Source: an uncultured Eubacteriales bacterium
GTDB lineage: Bacteria; Bacillota; Clostridia; Oscillospirales; Acutalibacteraceae
DNA length: 8,387 bases
Reading direction: 5' to 3'
Assembly: GCA_934615635.1 (NCBI GenBank)
Contig: CAKTTT010000105.1
Coordinates: 1-8,387 of the forward strand
The position numbers were made by a program, and so were the translations under genes. Each line of letters starts with the position of its first letter. Positions within the stretch are counted from its first letter, which is position 1. Of this stretch, positions 1 to 6,052 are shown in pieces. The notes beneath the pieces are model-generated. The model was not told where the DNA came from and did no database searches. It saw only the letters and a program-made list of their open reading frames with translations.

Positions 1-439
1 GCCTTATCCCATCCTGCCGGTCTATAAGCAGCGGGACAACAGCGTCACCGAGCCCGCAGATTTCGGCAGCTTTGTGCCGGATGTGGTGATCATCGGCCTG
101 GGCACCAACGATGTGGGACGGCAAAACCCGGCCCAGGATTTTGTGAACAGCGCGGTGGAGCTGATCCGCTTTATCCGCGCCCAGCATCCCGATTGCGTCA
201 TTATCTGGACCTACGGCGTCATGGGGGATCCCGCCTATGGGGAAAACCCGCGCAGAGCGGTGGAGATCGTGACCGAAGAGGGCATGAAGAATGTGTACTA
301 TATGCCCGCCACCCCCGCCGAGGGGGGCGGGCTGGGATTGGCCGCCCACCCGCTGGTGGCGGATCATGAGCGCCTGGCGGAGGAGCTGTCCGCCTTCATC
401 ACCGACACGCTTGGCTGGAAAGAAGTCGGGCAGGAGTAA
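1..439 (+). CDS. SGNH/GDSL-fold esterase, CE2-like, C-terminal part (5' end outside window)
   Basis: An open frame enters from the left edge (first full codon at base 2) and ends at TAA 437-439, leaving 145 visible residues. The stretch PDVVIIGLGTNDVG holds the GTND block of SGNH hydrolases (oxyanion-hole Asn). Near the C-terminus, AAHPLVADHERLAEEL matches the block carrying the catalytic His, in the form HPxxxxHxxxAxEL typical of carbohydrate esterase family 2 and related acyl hydrolases. The N-terminal GDS block with the nucleophilic Ser lies outside the window. CE2 enzymes remove O-acetyl groups from plant polysaccharides or sugars; that substrate is inferred by family resemblance only. 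The GTG at 74 sits inside the conserved fold and is not the start. A hairpin terminator follows 10 bases after the stop, so this gene ends its transcription unit and is separate from the feo cluster. Confidence 0.85.
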   Translation, partial: PYPILPVYKQRDNSVTEPADFGSFVPDVVIIGLGTNDVGRQNPAQDFVNSAVELIRFIRAQHPDCVIIWTYGVMGDPAYGENPRRAVEIVTEEGMKNVYYMPATPAEGGGLGLAAHPLVADHERLAEELSAFITDTLGWKEVGQE

Positions 440-449
440 ATTGAAGCCC

Positions 450-498
450 AAAAAGGGAGGGGGGTTCCGTAACCTGAACGGAATCCCCCTCCCTTTTT
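450..498 (+). terminator. Intrinsic terminator after the esterase gene
   Basis: Bases 450-470 pair with 478-498 to give a 21-bp stem around a 7-base loop (AACCTGA). The only imperfection is a G464/T484 wobble. The stem begins with five A and ends with five T, so the U-tract lies in the descending arm. The wobble is stable as G-U in a plus-strand transcript but would be C-A in a minus-strand one, which suits termination of the esterase mRNA. Confidence 0.9.
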
Positions 499-549
499 GA
501 GGAGTTTTTGTTACAAGGGTCAAAAGTAGGGAATTTTTGCAGGAATCTC

Positions 550-578
550 TTGACAAAGCGGTTAGGATAAGCTAACAT
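550..578 (+). promoter_or_regulatory. Promoter of the feo operon (sigma-A-like)
   Basis: A perfect -35 hexamer TTGACA (550-555) is followed after 17 bases by TAACAT (573-578), which matches four of six positions of TATAAT. Transcription would start near 584-586, leaving a leader of about 70 bases before feoA1. The spacer and -10 overlap the first TTAG-N6-CTAA inverted repeat and the expected start site lies in the second, so a repressor bound there would block RNA polymerase directly. Confidence 0.75.
561..576. promoter_or_regulatory. Operator 1, DtxR/IdeR-type inverted repeat
   Basis: GTTAG-GATAAG-CTAAC is a perfect 5-bp inverted repeat with a 6-base centre. Extended from 562 to 580 it matches 15 of 19 positions of the known DtxR/IdeR consensus (TTAGGTTAGSCTAACCTAA, recalled from the literature). 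It lies between the -35 and -10 elements and covers part of the -10. It probably binds an Fe2+- or Mn2+-loaded DtxR-family repressor; the regulator gene is not in this window. Confidence 0.75.
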
Positions 579-584
579 ATATAC

Positions 585-602
585 GGTTAGATGAGGCTAA
601 CC
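585..602. promoter_or_regulatory. Operator 2, DtxR/IdeR-type inverted repeat
   Basis: GGTTAG-ATGAGG-CTAACC is a perfect 6-bp inverted repeat with a 6-base centre, the best palindrome of the three copies. Its centre lies 25 bp from that of operator 1, and it covers the predicted transcription start. Taken as a 19-mer from 587 it also matches 15 of 19 positions of the DtxR/IdeR consensus. The paired arrangement suggests binding of two regulator dimers or dimer pairs. Confidence 0.75.
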
Positions 603-655
603 TTGCTCGATCACAGTGGGATTGGCCGGATTCACGCAGAAACGAGGGGTGAAGC

Positions 656-868
656 ATGATGCCATTGACGCTTGCCGGCATAGGCGAGGAAAACATGATC
701 CTGAAGGTGGGCGGAAAGCCGGAGGTCCGGGCCCATCTGGAAAATATGGGCTTCGTTCCCGGCGGGAGCGTCACCGTGATTTCCACCATCGGCGGAAACC
801 TGATCGTCAACGTCAAGGAGTCCCGGGTGGCGATCAGTAAGGAAATGGCGAGCAAGATCATGGTTTGA
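656..868 (+). CDS. feoA: FeoA family protein, first copy
   Basis: This 70-residue protein has the length and pattern of FeoA, a small cytoplasmic SH3-like beta-barrel protein that supports Fe2+ uptake by FeoB. Recognisable FeoA features are the helix and turn HLENMGFVPGGSVTVIS, the strand pair GGNLIVNVKESRVAISKEMA and the hydrophobic end SKIMV. AGGGG at 645-649 lies six bases before ATG 656; a second ATG directly follows, so the product may be one residue shorter. It is the first gene of the feo cluster and lies about 70 bases downstream of the predicted start site. The next gene is a second, divergent feoA. FeoA is thought to bind or modulate FeoB; its exact biochemical role is unsettled for the family. 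Confidence 0.92.
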   Translation: MMPLTLAGIGEENMILKVGGKPEVRAHLENMGFVPGGSVTVISTIGGNLIVNVKESRVAISKEMASKIMV

Positions 869-908
869 AGCGTTGCAGAAAACGATGCAGAGGCAAGGAG
901 GAAGCAGG

Positions 909-1130
909 ATGAAAACCTTGAGGCAGGCAAAAATCGGAGACACGGTAACGGTGGTCAAGCTGCACGGCGAGGGGGCGGTGAAACGGCGGATCATGGACAT
1001 GGGGCTGACCCGGGGAGTGCCGGTGCAGGTGCGCAAGGTGGCGCCGCTGGGCGATCCGGTGGAGGTCACGGTACGAGGGTATGAGCTGTCCATCCGTAAA
1101 TCGGATGCCGATTTGATCGAGGTGGAATGA
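909..1130 (+). CDS. feoA: FeoA family protein, second copy
   Basis: This 73-residue protein is a second FeoA-type SH3-like protein: MKTLRQAKIGDTVTVVKL, then the helix and turn VKRRIMDMGLTRGVPVQVRKVAPLGDPVEV and the final barrel strands GYELSIRKSDADLIEVE. The LGDPVEV and GYELSIRK segments are classic FeoA signatures, and this copy looks closer to canonical FeoA than the first. ATG 909 is chosen because AAGGAGGAA (895-903) is spaced seven bases ahead; an upstream TTG at 873 would put 12 non-conserved residues over that ribosome binding site. It follows the first feoA by 40 bases and precedes feoB by 189 bases. Tandem FeoA proteins are common in clostridial feo loci; the two may interact with each other or with different parts of FeoB. 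Confidence 0.92.
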   Translation: MKTLRQAKIGDTVTVVKLHGEGAVKRRIMDMGLTRGVPVQVRKVAPLGDPVEVTVRGYELSIRKSDADLIEVE

Positions 1131-1187
1131 GGAAATACCGGCGTTTCCTTTGGCGGAGGTGTTGTGGGAGCGAGCTTTTGCTGTGAA

Positions 1188-1251
1188 GGCGGCAGCGCGC
1201 TTCCTCCGTTGGAGCGGTCGCCGCCGCGCGAAGGGGCTCCACGGCCAACGG
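1188..1251 (+). other. GC-rich structured leader between feoA2 and feoB
   Basis: No gene is seen between 1131 and 1319. The middle is dense with inverted repeats: GGCGGC (1188-1193) with GCCGCC (1220-1225); CTCC (1204-1207) with GGAG (1211-1214); GGAGC (1211-1215) with GCTCC (1236-1240); and CCGTTGG (1206-1212) with CCAACGG (1245-1251). The last pairing uses two bases of the left arm and most of the loop of the terminator-like hairpin at 1241-1262, so the two structures compete. This layout resembles an attenuator, but it could equally be a dispersed GC-rich intergenic palindrome. I recognise no named riboswitch class in it. Confidence 0.4.
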
Positions 1252-1269
1252 GGAGAGGCCGTTTTTTTT
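1241..1269 (+). terminator. Terminator-like hairpin upstream of feoB (possible attenuator)
   Basis: ACGGCC (1241-1246) pairs with GGCCGT (1257-1262) around a ten-base loop and is followed by an unbroken run of eight T (1262-1269). This is the classic shape of an intrinsic terminator, though the 6-bp stem is short. It sits inside the feo cluster, so it would either end a short feoA1-feoA2 transcript or act conditionally on readthrough into feoB. Confidence 0.6.
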
Positions 1270-1295
1270 GAGGGTGGCAGTTAGTTTCAGCTAAT
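1268..1295 (+). promoter_or_regulatory. Possible internal promoter for feoB
   Basis: TTGAGG (1268-1273) and GCTAAT (1290-1295) are 16 bases apart, each matching four of six consensus positions. The match is weak, but the element follows a terminator-like hairpin and overlaps a third DtxR/IdeR-like inverted repeat, an arrangement that parallels the main feo promoter. If used, feoB could be transcribed independently of the feoA genes. Confidence 0.35.
1280..1295. promoter_or_regulatory. Operator 3, DtxR/IdeR-like inverted repeat before feoB
   Basis: GTTAG-TTTCAG-CTAAT repeats the TTAG-N6-CTAA core seen twice at the main feo promoter, with identical spacing. Beyond the core it fits the DtxR/IdeR 19-mer less well (12 of 19), so it may be a weaker site. 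It lies 25 bases upstream of the feoB start and overlaps the candidate internal -10 element. Confidence 0.6.
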
Positions 1296-1319
1296 CGCTT
1301 ATAGAAAGGGAGAACGGAT

Positions 1320-3731
1320 ATGGAAATGAAGATTGCCCTGGCGGGGAATCCCAACAGCGGTAAAACAACGCTGTTCAATGCCCTGACGGGGGCCAATCAG
1401 TTCGTGGGGAACTGGCCGGGCGTGACGGTGGAAAAGAAGGAAGGCAGGCTGAAGAAGCACAGCGACGTGGTAATCATGGACCTTCCCGGGATTTATTCCC
1501 TCTCACCCTACACGCTGGAGGAGGTGGTGGCGCGAAACTACCTGATCAATGAGCGGCCGGACGCCATCCTCAACATCGTGGACGGCACCAACCTGGAGCG
1601 CAACCTGTATCTGACCACGCAGCTCACCGAGCTGGGGATCCCGGTTGTGGTGGCGATCAACATGATGGATGTGGTGAAAAAGAACGGCGACAGGATCCAG
1701 GTCGAGGAGCTGTCCCGCGAACTGGGCTGCCAGGTGCTGGAAATCTCCGCCCTTAAGGGCACCGGGATCATGGAGGCGGCGCAGGCGGCCGTCAAGGCGG
1801 CCGGCGGAGCCAAGACGGTGCCGCAGCACCGCTTCAGCGGGCCGGTGGAGCACGCGCTGGCGCATATTGAAGAGGCGGCGGTCCATGGGCTGCCCCAGGA
1901 GCAGCAGCGGTGGTACGCCATCAAGATTTTCGAGCGGGACGAAAAGGTGCTGGAGCAGCTGAAGCTGGACAAAACCGTGTTGAGCCATATCGAGGACGAT
2001 ATCAAAGCCGCCGAGGAGGAGCTGGACGACGATGCCGAGAGCATCATCACCAACGAACGGTATGTGTACATAGCTTCTATCCTCAAGGGCTGCTATAAGA
2101 AAAAAGGGGCCGGAAAGCTTTCGGTCTCCGATAAGATCGACAGGGTGGTGACCAACCGCTGGGCGGCGCTGCCGATTTTCGCCGTGGTGATGTTCATCGT
2201 TTATTTTGTGTCGGTCACCACGGTGGGAACCTGGGCCACCGACTGGGCCAACGACGGCGTATTCGGAGACGGCTTCCATCTGCTGGGCATCGGCACCGCC
2301 GATTATGAGGAAGCGGCGGAGGCCTACGCGGTTCCCGGCGCGGTGGTGGAGGCTTTTGAGGCCGCGGCGGAGGAGGCGGGTCTGGATCCTGCCGAGGCGA
2401 CCGATCTGACCGCCGAGGCCCGCCTGTATGACGACGAGGGCAACCTGGAGGAAACCATTCCCGTCACCTATTCCTCCTATAAGGAAGCGGCGGCTCTGGA
2501 GGAACCGGATCCCGCGGCCTACGGCGTGTGGGTCCCCGGCATTCCGGTGCTACTGAAGGACGGGCTGACGGCCATCCACTGCGCCGATTGGCTGCAGGGG
2601 CTGATTCTGGACGGCATTGTCGGCGGCGTCGGCGCCGTGCTGGGCTTTGTTCCTCAAATGCTGGTGCTCTTTATCTTCCTGGCGTTTCTGGAGTCCTGCG
2701 GCTATATGGCCCGTATCGCCTTTGTCATGGACCGGATCTTCCGTAAATTTGGTCTGTCGGGCAAATCCTTCATTCCCATGCTCATCGGCACCGGCTGCGG
2801 CATCCCCGGCATTATGGCCTCCCGCACCATCGAAAACGAGCGGGACCGCCGCATGACCATCATGACCACCACCTTCATTCCCTGCGGGGCGAAGCTCCCC
2901 ATCATCGCCCTGATCGCCGGCGCGCTGTTCGGCCGCGCGTGGTGGGTGGCTCCCAGCGCCTATTTCGTGGGGATCGCGGCGATCATTATCTCCGGCATCA
3001 TGCTGAAAAAAACCAAAATGTTCGCCGGCGATCCCGCCCCCTTCGTCATGGAGCTGCCGGCCTATCATCTGCCCACGGTGGGCAACATCCTGCGCTCCAT
3101 GTGGGAACGCGCCTGGTCCTTTATTAAAAAGGCCGGAACTGTGATCCTGCTCTCCGCGATCCTGCTGTGGTTCCTCCAGGGATTCGGCGTGGAGAACGGC
3201 AGCTTCGGCATGGTGGAGGATCTCAACAACTCCATCCTGGCGGTGATCGGCAACGGGATCGCCTGGCTCTTCGCCCCCTTGGGCTGGGGCAACTGGCAGA
3301 GCGCCGTGGCCACCATTACCGGCCTTATCGCCAAGGAAAATGTGGTGGGCACCTTCGGCGTGCTGTTCGGCGGCTTCGACGAGGTGGCGGAGAACGGCTG
3401 GCAGATCTGGGCGAATATGCGCGAGTCCTTTACCCCTCTCTCGGCCTATTCCTTCCTGATTTTCAACCTGCTGTGCGCTCCCTGCTTCGCGGCCATGGGC
3501 GCCATCAAGCGGGAGATGAATTCCGCCAAGTGGACCCTGTTCGCCATCGGCTATCAGTGCGTGTTCGCCTACGCGGTTTCGCTGGTGGTGTATCAGTTGG
3601 GGAGGCTGTTTATGGGCCAGGGCAACGTGATCGGCTCCATCGCGGCCTTCCTCATTGTGGCGCTGATCCTCTTCCTGCTCCTGCGTCCGTACAAAGAGAG
3701 TCATACCCTGGAGAAAAAGGTCAAGGTTTGA
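1320..3731 (+). CDS. feoB: Ferrous iron transporter FeoB
   Basis: This 803-residue membrane permease takes up Fe2+ in a process linked to its cytoplasmic GTPase domain. The N-terminal G domain shows G1 GNPNSGKT (9-16), the G2 Thr in NWPGVTVE (T36), G3 DLPG (54-57), G4 NMMD (114-117) and G5 SAL (143-145). A helical linker (about 170-270) leads to TM1 (about 282-300). The membrane part carries two related gate regions, with GTGCGIPG (C493), IPCGAKLP (C522) and LLCAPCFAAMGAIK (C719, C722), plus SRTIENERDRR between them. An unusual acidic insertion lies at about 328-400 between TM1 and the next membrane segment. GGGAG (1308-1312) supports ATG 1320, though the ATG two codons on is also possible. 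It is preceded by two feoA genes and followed 22 bases later by its small Cys-rich partner. A DtxR-like site just upstream suggests iron-dependent control. Confidence 0.97.
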   Translation: MEMKIALAGNPNSGKTTLFNALTGANQFVGNWPGVTVEKKEGRLKKHSDVVIMDLPGIYSLSPYTLEEVVARNYLINERPDAILNIVDGTNLERNLYLTTQLTELGIPVVVAINMMDVVKKNGDRIQVEELSRELGCQVLEISALKGTGIMEAAQAAVKAAGGAKTVPQHRFSGPVEHALAHIEEAAVHGLPQEQQRWYAIKIFERDEKVLEQLKLDKTVLSHIEDDIKAAEEELDDDAESIITNERYVYIASILKGCYKKKGAGKLSVSDKIDRVVTNRWAALPIFAVVMFIVYFVSVTTVGTWATDWANDGVFGDGFHLLGIGTADYEEAAEAYAVPGAVVEAFEAAAEEAGLDPAEATDLTAEARLYDDEGNLEETIPVTYSSYKEAAALEEPDPAAYGVWVPGIPVLLKDGLTAIHCADWLQGLILDGIVGGVGAVLGFVPQMLVLFIFLAFLESCGYMARIAFVMDRIFRKFGLSGKSFIPMLIGTGCGIPGIMASRTIENERDRRMTIMTTTFIPCGAKLPIIALIAGALFGRAWWVAPSAYFVGIAAIIISGIMLKKTKMFAGDPAPFVMELPAYHLPTVGNILRSMWERAWSFIKKAGTVILLSAILLWFLQGFGVENGSFGMVEDLNNSILAVIGNGIAWLFAPLGWGNWQSAVATITGLIAKENVVGTFGVLFGGFDEVAENGWQIWANMRESFTPLSAYSFLIFNLLCAPCFAAMGAIKREMNSAKWTLFAIGYQCVFAYAVSLVVYQLGRLFMGQGNVIGSIAAFLIVALILFLLLRPYKESHTLEKKVKV

Positions 3732-3753
3732 TTTTGTCAAGGAGGGATTCGAC

Positions 3754-3924
3754 ATGCTGCAGTTTTTAGCGGAGAACTGGGGGACGCTTCTGGTTGGCGT
3801 TATCCTGGCGGCGGTAGTGGCGCTAATCATAGTGAAACTGCGCCGGAATAAGAAAAAAGGACAGACATCCTGCGGCTGCGGCTGCAGCAACTGTCCCTCC
3901 GCCGATATGTGCCATAAAAAATAA
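3754..3924 (+). CDS. FeoB-associated Cys-rich membrane protein
   Basis: This 56-residue peptide is short enough to be missed by length-filtered gene calling. Residues 11-28 form one hydrophobic membrane segment (TLLVGVILAAVVALIIVK), followed by a basic stretch LRRNKKKG that should face the cytoplasm, then a Cys-rich tail CGCGCSNCPSADMCHKK with cysteines at 40, 42, 44, 47 and 53. This one-TM plus CGCGC-x2-C-x5-C design matches the FeoB-associated Cys-rich membrane protein family found after feoB in Firmicutes. A strong AAGGAGGGA (3739-3747) is seven bases before the ATG, and the gene starts 22 bases after feoB. The cysteines could bind Fe2+ or an iron-sulfur cluster and pass on or sense incoming iron, perhaps filling the place of FeoC; that role is inferred. 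A terminator follows 27 bases after the stop. Confidence 0.9.
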   Translation: MLQFLAENWGTLLVGVILAAVVALIIVKLRRNKKKGQTSCGCGCSNCPSADMCHKK

Positions 3925-3951
3925 TGCGTACCCCTGAAGAACAACATACAC

Positions 3952-3997
3952 CAAAAGGAAGCTGCGGACGTCGAAAGACGTTCGCGGCTTCCTTTTG
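3952..3997 (+). terminator. Terminator of the feo operon with GAAA tetraloop
   Basis: Bases 3952-3972 pair with 3977-3997 to form a 21-bp stem capped by a GAAA (GNRA) tetraloop. There are two wobble pairs (G3967/T3982 and T3963/G3986), and TTTT is in the descending arm. The wobbles are stable only in the plus-strand RNA, so it mainly serves the feo cluster. It may also stop the converging minus-strand transcript, whose last gene ends about 115 bases away; there a weaker hairpin (GCCG/CGGC, 4097-4108) followed by TTTGT on the minus strand is the only other candidate. Confidence 0.9.
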
Positions 3998-4112
3998 TAT
4001 CGTCGGCGGGTATGCCCGTATGGAACGGGAAGACCGCCCGATCAGGCGGCAGGGCGGCGGAGATCTCTGCGGCTTTTGCTGCCGCTGCTGGACAAAGCCG
4101 CAAGCGGCCTGC

Positions 4113-6026
4113 TCATTCCAGGTTAATCCGCACCTCGCGGCCCTGCGGCCCCTCCCAAAGAAGGTCGCCGTCCCTGATCACCCGGGCGGTGCCGTCCGGC
4201 AGCACCTCGATATCGAAGCAGGAGCCGAAGGCGGGAATCTCCCGCAGGATCAGCCGGTCCAGCCCCTCCGGCAGCCGGGGCACAAAGGTGAATTGGCGAT
4301 GCCCGGCGGGACGGATGCCCAGCATCCCCTCGGTAACCATCCGGCAGAACAGGGCGCTTTCCCCGCTGAGGTGCCGTTTGCCCCCCTCCGGCCAGGCCTC
4401 GATGGCATAGGGGACCCGTTCGCCCAGCAGCCGGTTTTCCGCGTATTCCCGCAGGGCGGGCATCACCCGGTCGCCGTAGCCGCTGATAAAAGCGCCCCGG
4501 AAGCCGTACAGGGTGGAACGATCCCAAACGGTGGCGTCCCCTTCGCAGGAGAGCTGCCCGTCCTTGGTCCACAGCCGGGGGGACAGCAGCGCCTCCACGG
4601 TGGCTTCCCGCCGCTCCCGCAGCCCCATGCACAGCGGCAGGCAGATCCAGGAGCGAAGCTGATCGTTTCCCTCGTAATAGGCGTAGGTATCATAACCGGA
4701 AACGGTCCTGCCAAAGGTCCGCTCGATGGCCGCATCCATTTCCTCGGCCCGGCGGAGATAGTCTTCTCCTGTCTCCGGCTCCCCCAGTTCCTGCGCCAAT
4801 ATGGCGGCTAGGCGGAGCCCGCCCTCATATAGGCAGGAGGTGCTGAGGTTGGCCTTCCCGGCTGGGAAACGCCCCTCCAGCTCGTCCGCGTCGGAGGCCA
4901 CCACGCCGTCGGCGTTGAGCTGCCGGCGGCAGTATTCCGCACACCAGCGGATGGCGGGCCAGAGGATGCGGGATACCGACGGATCGCCGCCGAAGAGGGC
5001 GAATTGGCTGGCGCCGTACAGATACATGGCCGCGTCTCCCCGGTCTCCCGCCCCTTCCCAAAAATCCACCCCTTCCGCGATGATGGAGGAGGGGATGTGC
5101 CGGTAATCCGGCCCCATGAAGGGGATATACTGCCGGTAGGCGTTGAGACTGGCCTCCATCCCCAGGGGATCGCCGGTGAAGGCCAGCCAGGGTCCGGCGT
5201 ATTCGATTTCGTCGTTGCACCAGGTGGCGGCGTAGTAGGAGTAGCCGCCCGGGCTGTGAAGGGGGCCGCCGTGGGTGTCGAAAATGCTTTCCCCCGCCCG
5301 GAGCTTGGCGAAGCGGAACATGGCGTCCAGCACCTCGTCGCCGGTTTCCAGCCGGAGAGGGGCGGTGAGCTGGGTCACCCGCTTCATCCGGCCGTCCAGC
5401 TCCTTTTCCGCGTCGAAGGGGGGGAGGGCGTCCCAGGCGCCCCTGGCGGAAAGCTGCAGGTGCAGCGTCAGGGTATAGCCGGGGGCGAGCAGAAAATCTC
5501 CTGACCGGTCTAGGCGCAGGTCGATAATCGACACGCCGTGCCGGCCCCTGGGATAGGCCAGCGTTCCGCCCTGATCCTGCACGGTGAGAGGAAGGGGGGA
5601 GGCCCCGGTGTTGGTGATCCGGATGCGCTCATAGGCGCAGGGACGGTGGGGGGAGGGATAGCAATCCCGGCGGATCTCCAAATCCTCCCCGCCCCGGGAC
5701 AGGATACGCAGCACCCCGTCGAAGGCGAAGCGGACGGCCTGCTCCTCCACCGGCTGTCCGCCGGACAGCAGCAGAGGGAGGCGTTCGGCGGCGATATCCA
5801 TCTGAAAGGAAGCGCCGGTGTCGTTGGGGACGTTGCGCACGGCGGGCCAGACCGCATGGCGGGCCAGCAGAAGCCGCCCCTGCGCGTCCGCGCCGTATTT
5901 CACCACATAGGAGATGCCGCGTCCGCTCATCTCAATGTCGTCTTCATGGGGCAGGCGACTCCCCTGCGTATCCCAGATAATTTTTCCTTTTTCCAGTTTC
6001 CAGCGTGTGTTTGCAGGCAATGCCAT
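4113..6026 (-). CDS. Six-hairpin glycosidase-like protein
   Basis: This 637-residue protein has the layout of (alpha/alpha)6-barrel glycoside hydrolases: a beta-sandwich-like N-terminal region (about 1-220), a helical toroid (about 225-575) and a short beta-rich end. Within the toroid, THGGPLHSPGGYSYYAATWCNDEIEYAGPW (in part 251-280) is an aromatic- and acid-rich segment, with D272 and E273 as candidate catalytic acids. Others are E318 in IIAEGVDFWEG, D380-E384 and E543 and E547 in AIEAWPEGGK, followed by RHLSGESALFCRM (551-563), typical of the last helices of these barrels. There is no signal peptide, so it probably acts on imported or short sugars in the cytoplasm. AAGGAG lies just before ATG 6026. 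It is the last gene of a three-gene operon, 26 bases after the TIM-barrel gene. I cannot assign a GH family; exact substrate is unknown. Confidence 0.72.
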   Translation of the reverse strand: MALPANTRWKLEKGKIIWDTQGSRLPHEDDIEMSGRGISYVVKYGADAQGRLLLARHAVWPAVRNVPNDTGASFQMDIAAERLPLLLSGGQPVEEQAVRFAFDGVLRILSRGGEDLEIRRDCYPSPHRPCAYERIRITNTGASPLPLTVQDQGGTLAYPRGRHGVSIIDLRLDRSGDFLLAPGYTLTLHLQLSARGAWDALPPFDAEKELDGRMKRVTQLTAPLRLETGDEVLDAMFRFAKLRAGESIFDTHGGPLHSPGGYSYYAATWCNDEIEYAGPWLAFTGDPLGMEASLNAYRQYIPFMGPDYRHIPSSIIAEGVDFWEGAGDRGDAAMYLYGASQFALFGGDPSVSRILWPAIRWCAEYCRRQLNADGVVASDADELEGRFPAGKANLSTSCLYEGGLRLAAILAQELGEPETGEDYLRRAEEMDAAIERTFGRTVSGYDTYAYYEGNDQLRSWICLPLCMGLRERREATVEALLSPRLWTKDGQLSCEGDATVWDRSTLYGFRGAFISGYGDRVMPALREYAENRLLGERVPYAIEAWPEGGKRHLSGESALFCRMVTEGMLGIRPAGHRQFTFVPRLPEGLDRLILREIPAFGSCFDIEVLPDGTARVIRDGDLLWEGPQGREVRINLE

Positions 6027-6052
6027 CTTCTCCTTTTCACTTTCCCATGCGG

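Noticed and set aside
873..908. An upstream TTG start adding 12 residues to the second FeoA
   Set aside because: The added residues are not FeoA-like and would cover the strong AAGGAGGAA ribosome binding site of ATG 909.
1131..1319. A metal-sensing riboswitch such as the NiCo (czcD) class in the feoB leader
   Set aside because: I could not find the conserved bases of this class; the region shows only GC-rich inverted repeats and a terminator-like hairpin. A covariance-model search would settle it.
632..1396. A 254-codon open frame on the minus strand opposite the feoA genes
   Set aside because: It covers both feoA genes, the leader and the start of feoB in antisense, with low-complexity translation and no recognisable domain.
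4034..4049. Hairpin CCGCC-N6-GGCGG as a terminator for the minus-strand operon
   Set aside because: The 5-bp stem is not followed by a run of T on the minus strand, and similar GC-rich short repeats occur by chance in this DNA.
2550..4103. A 517-codon open frame on the minus strand opposite feoB
   Set aside because: It lies antisense to a clear FeoB coding region, and its translation is His- and Gly-rich with no family pattern. It runs through the Cys-rich gene and the feo terminator. It reflects high GC at third codon positions.
3924..4811. A 295-codon open frame on the plus strand between feo and the minus-strand operon
   Set aside because: It passes through the feo terminator and then lies antisense to the conserved six-hairpin protein. 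No domain is recognisable and no ribosome binding site stands at its start.
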